Origin: Rhodanobacteraceae bacterium | GTDB taxonomy: Bacteria; Pseudomonadota; Gammaproteobacteria; Xanthomonadales; SZUA-5 | Direction of reading: 5' to 3' | Length of the DNA stretch: 7,675 nt | NCBI GenBank assembly: GCA_003233535.1 | Contig: QIMA01000595.1 | Span: forward strand, 1 to 7,675 | Shown: piece by piece, positions 1 through 4,970 of the stretch | How positions within the stretch are numbered: the stretch's first letter is position 1 | Layout of the letters: each line of letters starts with the position of its first letter | Made by a program: the position numbers and the translations under genes | The notes under the pieces: model-generated | Told to the model about the DNA's origin: nothing | The model's input: only the letters and a program-made list of their open reading frames with translations | The model's database searches: none

Positions 1-213
1 GAATCCTCATGTACAGCCAAGTACACTGCGGTTCCTGTGCTCCGTGCGCCTTGCACTCGAACCGCTCGCTACGGTTTCTAGAGGTTCCCTGAAATCTGCG
101 GCGTCGCCCAGCATTTTGCCGGCATGTGTTCCAATGTGCGGGTACCCGCATGAACAACTGACGTGGCAACCGTGCCGGTCAATCCACTCTCCAGGAGCAA
201 TGCATTGAGCGCA
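1..213. other. Non-coding lead with small inverted repeats
   Basis: I see no convincing gene here. A GTAC-N6-GTAC inverted repeat lies at 11-24, and an AACCG/CGGTT stem with a 7-nt loop lies at 60-76. A KpnI-type palindrome (GGGTACCC) lies near 141. A minus-strand open frame of about 72 codons (7-225) runs into the 5' end of the DUF1456 gene; it has no recognisable domain and I treat it as spurious. The stretch probably holds the upstream region of the DUF1456 gene. I could not pick a promoter with confidence. Confidence 0.4.
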
Positions 214-687
214 ATGAACAACCACGTCCTGCGCAGTCTGCGCTACACGCTCAGCCTCTCGGATGCCAAAATGGCTGAGATTGCTGGCTTAGCGTCTGCC
301 ATGAAAACAGCGGATACGGATCGCTTCGAAGCCATGCTGCGGCGCGAAGAAGACGATGGCTTTGAGGCCTGCCCAGATCCGACTCTCGCCGCATTCTTGG
401 ATGGGCTGATTATCCATCGGCGTGGACCGAGCCCGAACGCTGCTGCGCGCTCGGTGGATGTGGAAGTAGACAACAACTTGGTATTGAAGAGGCTGCGCAT
501 CGCTTTCGAGCTGAAGGACGTCGACATGCATTCGATTTTTGAGGCGATCGACTTTGCGGTGACAAAGCCGGAACTGTCGGCGTTTTTCCGTCAGCGCGAT
601 CACCGCAATTTCCGCGCCTGCGGCGATCAAATACTGCGCCAGTTTCTTAAAGGCTTGGCTCTTCGAGTGCGCGCTCCGAAAGAGTAG
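214..687 (+). CDS. yehS: DUF1456 family protein (YehS-like)
   Basis: A 157-residue protein, essentially the same length as E. coli YehS. It consists of two tandem DUF1456 repeats: residues about 3-70 (NNHVLRSLRYTLSLSDAKM ... FLDGLIIHRRG) and about 87-153 (NNLVLKRLRIAFELKDVDM ... FLKGLALRVR). The two halves visibly resemble each other (NNxVLxxLRxxxxLxD ... FLxGLxxxxR), indicating internal duplication. No signal peptide or membrane segment is seen, so it is probably cytoplasmic. The molecular function of the family is unknown to me. I chose ATG 214 because its N-terminus matches YehS. AGGAG at 193-197 is rather far from it and is better spaced for an in-frame TTG at 205 (MSAMNNH...), so TTG 205 is a real alternative. 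A GTG at 163 would add 17 unrelated residues. The gene faces the M14/VOC transcription unit tail to tail. Confidence 0.9.
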   Translation: MNNHVLRSLRYTLSLSDAKMAEIAGLASAMKTADTDRFEAMLRREEDDGFEACPDPTLAAFLDGLIIHRRGPSPNAAARSVDVEVDNNLVLKRLRIAFELKDVDMHSIFEAIDFAVTKPELSAFFRQRDHRNFRACGDQILRQFLKGLALRVRAPKE

Positions 688-827
688 GGGGGCACTGTCG
701 CCAAGCGCATCGCAGCCCGAATCATGCGCACGAGGCGCAGTTCGGCTGCAAGAACGGGGCGGTAAAAAGGCTGTTCGGCGCGGGACTCCGCTTCGATTTC
801 AACGGCGGCTGCCGGCGGCGCAGGCCC
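688..827. other. Intergenic stretch with no recognised gene
   Basis: This is GC-rich sequence between the DUF1456 stop and the element remnant. One minus-strand frame is open across most of it, but it lacks a plausible start and shows no motif I recognise. In particular I could not find the missing middle or C-terminus of the VOC protein here. No intrinsic terminator (GC stem followed by a T run) is visible, although two convergent genes end around this gap. It may be foreign or rearranged DNA brought next to the VOC remnant by a deletion. Confidence 0.3.
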
Positions 828-831
828 CTAG

Positions 832-857
832 CCCGGAATTTCATAAACTTCACGCGC
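832..857 (-). mobile_element. Copy 3: 26-bp end remnant of a palindromic element
   Basis: Read on the + strand, this begins CCCGGAATTTCATAAAC and continues CTTCACGCGC. It matches the reverse complement of the right ends of copies 1 and 2 (CCCGGATATTTCATAAACTT...), except for one missing base in the variable part. It is preceded by CTAG at 828-831, the same tetranucleotide that flanks copy 2. Homology to the full element stops at about 857, where sequence encoding the start of a VOC protein begins. The piece is therefore a truncated end, not a complete copy. A deletion joining the VOC reading frame to the inside of an element explains the junction most simply. A 6-bp deletion inside the element followed by divergence is less likely. 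Confidence 0.7.
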
Positions 858-922
858 TAGAACTGCTTGGAAGTCGCCAAATCCTTAACGCTGAGGCTGA
901 CTGAAAAGGCACCGAGCTGCAT
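857..922 (-). pseudogene. Truncated VOC/glyoxalase family gene (5' end only)
   Basis: On the minus strand, a strong AAGGAG ribosome-binding site six bases upstream leads into ATG at 922-920. The 21 codons begin MQLGAFSVSLSVKDLA and end TSKQF, then an immediate TAG at 859-857. This matches the characteristic first beta strand and helix of glyoxalase/bleomycin-resistance/dioxygenase (VOC) proteins, where the sequence normally continues FYEKLGF. The next expected codon is Tyr (TAY), and here the TA is completed to TAG by the first base of the element remnant. The rest of a protein of roughly 120 residues is absent. The start lies 37 nt after the M14 peptidase stop, so it was probably the second gene of that transcript. 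It must be non-functional as a VOC enzyme, although a 21-residue peptide could still be translated. The family call rests on the N-terminus alone. Confidence 0.75.
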
Positions 923-959
923 GGTTCGCTCCTTGTGTTCGGGTGTCGAGGTTCGTTGG

Positions 960-2723
960 TTAAAGAGGTTCGTCTAGACGCAGGATGGGATAGACGTTGC
1001 GGCGTGAATCCCAGGAACTGTGCAACCGATAGAAGAATTCCAGTCTGGCGGAGGGGCTGGCGGCGAATTCAGGGTCGCTGGCGAGCTTGGCGTTAAAGGC
1101 AGCGGCGACTGCGGGGTCCTCGGCGATCATTTCGCGTGCGACCGCTTCGGCCACATAGGCCTCCATGTATTCCTTGCGCTCGAAATGATTGTTGAATGAG
1201 CCCCAGGCCAGCAGTGAATCGGGTGCTTCAGGGTCGAGCAATGCAGCCAGCAAATAGCCGTTGTTGCCGTTAACCGGGATGAGCAAGGAGCCTGCTTCGA
1301 GCTTGCCCGCGTATTCGCCCCATACGCCCTCTACACTCAGCATTTGCCGCCCTTCGAAAGACTGCTCGGCCAGCGTGGCTTTGCTAGCGGTATAGGCCAT
1401 TGTGGCGACGCTGTCGTGCTTGTAGGCGAGCACTTCATAGCGAATGTTGTGCAGACTGAGTTTCTCGCTCATCCACGCAGCGTGTGCCGCAGGGACGGCG
1501 TAGGCGTAGCCTGGTAGCTGAGCGGTTTTGCTGGGCACCACGTCATCGCGCAAAGGGATGCGCCAGATCTGCGGCGTGCTTTCGTCGTAGCGGGTCATCA
1601 ACGCGCCGGATACCGCCGACGGGCTGCGCGTGTAGGCATAGCCACGAAATTCGATTTCTCGCGATTCATCGGTAGCGGCGTACGCCACCGGTACCGCTTT
1701 CCCGGCAAGCTCGTTCGAAGCTCGATCGGCTGCTAGTGCTAGTTTCAGCCAGCGCTTACCCTCACGAGCGGTGAGTGCGGTGAGCGAAACGACGGTATTG
1801 CGCGTGATCCGCACGCGCACCGGATACGCCTTCCACGAGTGCGTTTCCACCAGCATCGAGAAACGGTTGCGCAAGGCCACGTAGGTCAGCGAGAAGCGTG
1901 GCTGGCCGGGGCCGTCTCTAAAACCGGAGCTGGGGTCGTCGTGGACCACGAACGATGGATAAAACGGGACCGGCAGCGATCCACCGTCGCGCAAATCGTC
2001 CATTACCGTGTCGCGCAGTTCCCTGCCGGCTTCGCGCATCGCCGGTAGACCCGCGTGATTGGGTTCGACCATGATGGAAATATCGTGTTCAAACTGGGCG
2101 CCGTTGGTTGCGTGGAGGTCCGCAAAGGCGATCGGGTCCCAACGATTGAGCAGGCGCAGCATGTGCTGCATTTCCGGCGCGTCAGCTTTGATGTAATCGC
2201 GGTTGAGGTTGTAGTTCTGCGCGGTAGTGCGCCAACCCATTTCCTCCGGTCCGCGCTGATTGGGTCGATTCCATGCGCCAAAGCGCTCGTGTCCGTCGAC
2301 GTTGAACACCGGCACGAACAGAACCACAACCTTTTCCAAAGCTCCTGGCGCGGCCTCGTTGTTGAGCATTTCGCGCAGTGCCAGGAACCCAGCGTCCTTG
2401 CCGTCGATTTCGCCAGAATGGATGCCGCCCTGAAACAGCACGACCGGAATGTTTTCCCGCTTTGCCTGCTCGGCCGTTAACGCACCGCTGCGGCTCACTA
2501 CCATGAGCTGCATAGCCCGGCCTTCGGGGCTGCTGCCGAAACTCTCGCAGCGCACCGCACTTGGGAATCTCGCCGCGAACCTTCCACACAGCTCGGCAAC
2601 TTCGGCGTATCGCCCGGTGCGCAGGAAACCGGATTGTTCGGCGATACTGCGTAGCGCGTCCGTTTGAGCTGAAAGACTGCTCGCTGCGAGCATACCCAAG
2701 CTTGCCAATAGCGCCTTAATCAT
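960..2723 (-). CDS. Secreted M14 family zinc carboxypeptidase
   Basis: A 587-residue protein with a Sec-type signal peptide at residues 1-19 (MIKALLASLG..., cleavage likely after SLSA), so probably periplasmic or secreted. The M14 metallopeptidase domain spans roughly residues 30-320. The zinc motif HSGE gives H102 and E105, and H204 in DLHATNG is the third ligand. N174/R175 in NLNRDY correspond to the substrate-carboxylate-binding Asn-Arg of carboxypeptidase A. E293 in LVETHSWK fits the catalytic glutamate. All key residues are present, so an active exopeptidase releasing C-terminal residues is expected; specificity cannot be read. The C-terminal region (about 330-587) resembles the extra domain of long bacterial M14 proteins and has no recognised motif. 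The start is supported by the signal peptide and by GGGAA six bases upstream of ATG. The gene is divergent from the symporter, and a broken VOC gene follows 37 nt downstream. Confidence 0.9.
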   Translation of the reverse strand: MIKALLASLGMLAASSLSAQTDALRSIAEQSGFLRTGRYAEVAELCGRFAARFPSAVRCESFGSSPEGRAMQLMVVSRSGALTAEQAKRENIPVVLFQGGIHSGEIDGKDAGFLALREMLNNEAAPGALEKVVVLFVPVFNVDGHERFGAWNRPNQRGPEEMGWRTTAQNYNLNRDYIKADAPEMQHMLRLLNRWDPIAFADLHATNGAQFEHDISIMVEPNHAGLPAMREAGRELRDTVMDDLRDGGSLPVPFYPSFVVHDDPSSGFRDGPGQPRFSLTYVALRNRFSMLVETHSWKAYPVRVRITRNTVVSLTALTAREGKRWLKLALAADRASNELAGKAVPVAYAATDESREIEFRGYAYTRSPSAVSGALMTRYDESTPQIWRIPLRDDVVPSKTAQLPGYAYAVPAAHAAWMSEKLSLHNIRYEVLAYKHDSVATMAYTASKATLAEQSFEGRQMLSVEGVWGEYAGKLEAGSLLIPVNGNNGYLLAALLDPEAPDSLLAWGSFNNHFERKEYMEAYVAEAVAREMIAEDPAVAAAFNAKLASDPEFAASPSARLEFFYRLHSSWDSRRNVYPILRLDEPL

Positions 2724-2917
2724 GGTCGATTCCCATAAGATCCAGCGTGCATGTTAACGACTCGGGGTGGACGATGTGGCGGCAATCGTGTGCTTCCGAT
2801 CAGCGCTCTGGCGTAGGGACACAACGAATAGCCCACGCGGCTGAGTTATTCAGTGTGTTCTTAGATCCACGCGCAGTTGACCAGCCTGAAGTCACGAACG
2901 GGTAACCTCAACGGTTG
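2724..2917. other. Divergent intergenic region left of element copy 1
   Basis: This stretch should hold the leftward promoter of the M14 peptidase gene, but I found no convincing -35/-10 pair. A small AACC-TCAAC-GGTT stem-loop lies at 2904-2916, just before the CTAA target repeat of copy 1. Short plus-strand frames here (for example an ATG at 2752 followed by about 20 codons) show no recognisable coding content. Confidence 0.35.
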
Positions 2918-3083
2918 CTAACCCGGATATTTCATGAATTCGCGCGATGATCGCGCAGGACATTGATTGCCCAGTGGTTTTTCCGCAGGAGCGGTGTAGT
3001 GGTTCATACACCCGACTGAGGAAAAATCGCGGCGATCAAGGGCCTAGCGAGGGCGCGTGAAGTTTATGAAATATCCGGGCTAA
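2918..3083. mobile_element. Copy 1: palindromic MITE-like element with CTAA target repeats
   Basis: The element proper is 2922-3079 (158 bp), flanked by direct CTAA at 2918-2921 and 3080-3083. Its terminal inverted repeats read CCCGGATATTTCATGAA at the left and CCCGGATATTTCATAAA (reverse complement) at the right. Subterminal inverted pairs continue inward: 2958-2971 with 3031-3044, TTTTTCCGCAG at 2978-2988 with CTGAGGAAAAA at 3016-3026, and GGTGTA at 2993-2998 with TACACC at 3007-3012 around an 8-nt loop. A separate local palindrome GCGCGAT-G-ATCGCGC sits at 2942-2956. It encodes no protein. Copy 2 is clearly homologous. Four-base target duplications and CC...GG ends would suit mobilisation by an IS1380-type transposase, but that is inference. 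The right end lies 30 bp before the symporter ATG. Confidence 0.85.
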
Positions 3084-3109
3084 TATCAGGCAGACGGAGT
3101 GCGCCGCGT

Positions 3110-4069
3110 ATGCAGGACAGTGCATTAATCAGCATCGGGCTGCCGATCGCGCTGATGATCATCATGGCCGGAATGGGCCTGAGCCTGACCGTGGATCATT
3201 TCCGGCGGGAGTTGGCACAGCCGCGCGCTGTGATTGTTGGCACGCTCGCGCAGGCATTAGTCATGCCGGGGCTGGCCTTTGTGATCATCGCAGTATTGGA
3301 TCTGCCGCCGATGCTGGCAGTCGGCTTGGTCATCCTTGCTGCTTGCCCAGGCGGCACCACTTCCAATCTGATCACTTACTTGGCGGGCGCTAATCTCGCC
3401 CTGTCGATCGCGTTAACCGTCACCGCCAGCGTACTCACGGTGCTCAGTCTGCCGATCTATGTGGGTCTGGCCCTGGGCAATAGCGGCGGAGTGGGTGCGG
3501 GTCTTAGCCTGCCGTTGGCGGATACGGTGGGTACATTGGCGGTTGTGATACTGCTGCCAGTTGCCTTAGGAATGCTGCTCAAGGCGAAGAGGCCAGACGT
3601 CGCCGCGGCGCTGGAAAGGGGCGTTGGCGTGTTCGGGATGGTCGTTCTGGTCACGTTGATCGTGGGTATAGCCGCCTCAATCTGGGACCGTTTGCCAACG
3701 TTGCTTGTTCAAGCCGGTCCCGCCTGCATCATGCTTAACCTGCTCGGCATTGCGATTGGCTTGGCGGTATCGCGACTGAGCGGATTGCGTTTTGTCGACG
3801 CGTTGACCGTGTCGGTGGAGTTGGGTGTGAAGAACGGCACGCTGGGCTTGCTGGTGGCGCTGAATCTACTGAAGTCCACCGAGGCGGCAGTACCCTCAGC
3901 GGTGTATGGTTTGCTGATGTATGTGTCCGCAATTGCCTTAGTGATAGCCGGGCGCAAGCTGCTGCTCGCCGCAAACGCTTGTGCATATCCGTGCGGATTG
4001 CCTAGGGTAAGTTTTAGTCGAGCTGTGTGGAGTCAAACGTGGATCAGAGCCCTGGGACTTTGTCCCTAA
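3110..4069 (+). CDS. Bile acid:sodium symporter (BASS) family transporter
   Basis: A 319-residue inner-membrane protein with about nine hydrophobic segments (roughly residues 6-27, 38-62, 66-80, 94-122, 137-157, 171-191, 198-220, 231-254, 262-281). The family signature ACPGGTTSN is at 78-86, followed by NLALSIALT at 95-103 and VELGVKNGT at 236-244. By alignment from memory with the Neisseria ASBT homologue, the Na1-site residues S85, N86, S99, T103 and E237 are conserved and Q48 matches an Na2 ligand. The other Na2 glutamine is replaced by K241. The substrate is unknown; the family moves bile acids, pantoate, pyruvate and other organic anions. GGAG at 3096-3099 lies 10 bases from ATG 3110. 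After residue about 285 comes a 30-residue Cys/Trp-containing tail with no family resemblance, possibly a replaced C-terminus. Divergent from the M14 gene. Confidence 0.88.
   Translation: MQDSALISIGLPIALMIIMAGMGLSLTVDHFRRELAQPRAVIVGTLAQALVMPGLAFVIIAVLDLPPMLAVGLVILAACPGGTTSNLITYLAGANLALSIALTVTASVLTVLSLPIYVGLALGNSGGVGAGLSLPLADTVGTLAVVILLPVALGMLLKAKRPDVAAALERGVGVFGMVVLVTLIVGIAASIWDRLPTLLVQAGPACIMLNLLGIAIGLAVSRLSGLRFVDALTVSVELGVKNGTLGLLVALNLLKSTEAAVPSAVYGLLMYVSAIALVIAGRKLLLAANACAYPCGLPRVSFSRAVWSQTWIRALGLCP
4054..4066 (+). other. Small hairpin overlapping the symporter 3' end
   Basis: GGGAC (4054-4058) and GTCCC (4062-4066) form a perfect 5-bp stem with a TTT loop, ending one base-step before the TAA stop at 4067-4069. 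No T run follows, so it does not meet the pattern of an intrinsic terminator. It may be chance or a weak 3' RNA structure. Confidence 0.25.
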
Positions 4070-4141
4070 ACGATTTGCTTTGGTCCGGCCCACGTGTCAG
4101 CTAACGCATGCTGCGGGTAATGTTTCCGCCCGCGCTAGTCG

Positions 4142-4147
4142 TATGAT
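4142..4147 (+). promoter_or_regulatory. Possible -10 box for the DUF924 gene
   Basis: TATGAT differs from the TATAAT consensus at one position. Transcription would start near 4154, leaving a leader of about 26 nt before GTG 4180 but making the alternative TTG 4156 start almost leaderless. I see no good -35 hexamer at 16-18 bp spacing (4119-4124 reads AATGTT), so this is tentative. Confidence 0.25.
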
Positions 4148-4179
4148 CTGGGATCTTGAAGTTACCAACGAGTCTGCCC

Positions 4180-4734
4180 GTGTCAGAACTAACTACCGCC
4201 GAGGATGTCATCAAATTCTGGTTCGAGGAGATCGAGGTTAAGCAGTGGTGGGTTAAAGACGCGCGTTTGGATCGCCACATCGCGGAGCGCTTTGGGCAGA
4301 CACATGCGCGCGCTGCGCGCTGCGAGTTACATCGCTGGCGGCAGTCGTCTCGCGGTCGATTGGCTGAGGTGATCGTGCTGGATCAGTTCTCGCGAAACAT
4401 CTATAGAGATCGGCCGGAGTCGTTCGCCAGCGATCCGTTGGCACTCGCCCTGGCGCAGGTTGCCGTCGCCGCGGGAGCAGATCGGGCGCTGGATAGCCAA
4501 CAGCAGCGCTGTTTTTTGTACATGCCGTACATGCATTGCGAATCGGCCGAAGTCCACCGCACAGCGGTGCAGCTATTTACCGACTTAGGTGAGGAATCTA
4601 ATTTGGATTTCGAACTGCGGCACCAATCTATCATCGAGCGCTTCGGCCGTTATCCGCATCGCAACGAGATTCTTGGCAGGCAGTCCAGCGAGTCCGAAGT
4701 AGAGTTTCTTAGTCAGCCAGGCTCGAGCTTCTAA
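4180..4734 (+). CDS. DUF924 family protein
   Basis: From GTG 4180 this is a 184-residue protein covering a whole DUF924 domain. It opens TAEDVIKFWFEE (residues 6-17), followed by WWVKDARLDRHIAERF at 23-38, LDQFSRNIYRDRPESFASD at 67-85, YMPYMHCES at 114-122, and HQSIIERFGRYPHRN at 148-162 before ILGRQSSESEVEFL. These are the conserved blocks of the family, a TPR-like all-helical fold whose biochemical function is not known to me. No signal peptide or membrane segment is seen, so it is probably cytoplasmic. A TTG at 4156 would add eight residues, but its only purine-rich site is two bases away. GTG 4180 has GAG seven bases upstream, hence my choice. It lies 110 nt after the symporter on the same strand. 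Element copy 2 begins 56 nt after the stop. Confidence 0.88.
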   Translation: MSELTTAEDVIKFWFEEIEVKQWWVKDARLDRHIAERFGQTHARAARCELHRWRQSSRGRLAEVIVLDQFSRNIYRDRPESFASDPLALALAQVAVAAGADRALDSQQQRCFLYMPYMHCESAEVHRTAVQLFTDLGEESNLDFELRHQSIIERFGRYPHRNEILGRQSSESEVEFLSQPGSSF

Positions 4735-4741
4735 CGCGGCG

Positions 4742-4819
4742 GTGAAAGGCTACGTGCTGGGGGTGGCGATCGCTGTGGGGTCGGCGCTAGCCCGGCTGTT
4801 TCATGAACTCGCGCGATGA
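4742..4819 (+). pseudogene. Possible gene start cut by element copy 2 (weak)
   Basis: A GTG at 4742, eight bases after the DUF924 stop, opens a frame beginning MKGYVLGVAIAVGSALA. This looks like a membrane or signal-anchor segment. After about 16 codons the frame enters the left end of copy 2 (RLFHELAR) and stops at TGA. It could be the stump of a membrane protein interrupted by the element. There is no clear ribosome-binding site, and a stretch this short can arise by chance. Confidence 0.2.
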
Positions 4820-4970
4820 TCGCGCAGGACATTGGTAGGCCAGTGATTTTTCTTCAGGAGCGCCGGTGGTTTTTCAAAACGGGGTGGTTCATACACCCGA
4901 CTGAGGAAAAACCGCTGGGCGATCAAGGGCCTAGCGAGGGCGCGTGAAGTTTATGAAACAGCCGGGCTAG
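4787..4970. mobile_element. Copy 2: palindromic MITE-like element with CTAG target repeats
   Basis: The element proper is 4791-4966 (176 bp), flanked by CTAG at 4787-4790 and 4967-4970. Its ends read CCCGGCTGTTTCATGAA and, in reverse complement, CCCGGCTGTTTCATAAA. It aligns with copy 1 throughout, including GCGCGAT-G-ATCGCGC (4811-4825), TTCATACACCCGACTGAGG, and GATCAAGGGCCTAGCGAGGG near the right end. It carries about 18 extra bases at the apex, where a GTTTT-TC-AAAAC hairpin (4869-4880) and a GGGTG/CACCC stem (4882-4898) replace the single apical stem of copy 1. It lies between the convergent DUF924 and ydbT-like genes and could act as a bidirectional 3' hairpin. Its right end contains the stop codon of the ydbT-like gene. 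No coding capacity. Confidence 0.85.

Noticed and set aside
163..213. GTG 163 as start of the DUF1456 gene
   Set aside because: The extra 17 residues have no counterpart in YehS and no ribosome-binding site is seen before the GTG.
7..225. Minus-strand 72-codon frame
   Set aside because: It overlaps the well-supported DUF1456 start, has no recognised domain, and looks like a chance frame in GC-rich DNA.
2055..2480. Plus-strand 141-codon frame inside the M14 gene
   Set aside because: It is antisense to a protein with complete zinc-site and catalytic motifs; its translation shows no domain.
2003..2589. Minus-strand 108- and 135-codon frames inside the M14 gene
   Set aside because: They are same-strand alternative frames of the M14 gene with no motifs; the real frame is unbroken, so there is no sign of frameshift.
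2942..2956. GCGCGAT-G-ATCGCGC as a transcription-factor operator
   Set aside because: It is present at the same place in both element copies, so it belongs to the element and not to a particular promoter.
4156..4179. TTG 4156 as start of the DUF924 gene
   Set aside because: Its only purine-rich site is two bases away, and GTG 4180 has better spacing and fits the family N-terminus.
4735..4950. Classical intrinsic terminator after the DUF924 gene
   Set aside because: No GC stem followed directly by a T run was found; only the element foldback could provide a hairpin.
2918..4970. Copies 1 and 2 as a composite transposon carrying the symporter and DUF924 genes
   Set aside because: Each copy has its own matching pair of flanking tetranucleotides (CTAA and CTAG), which points to two independent insertions; no transposase lies between them.
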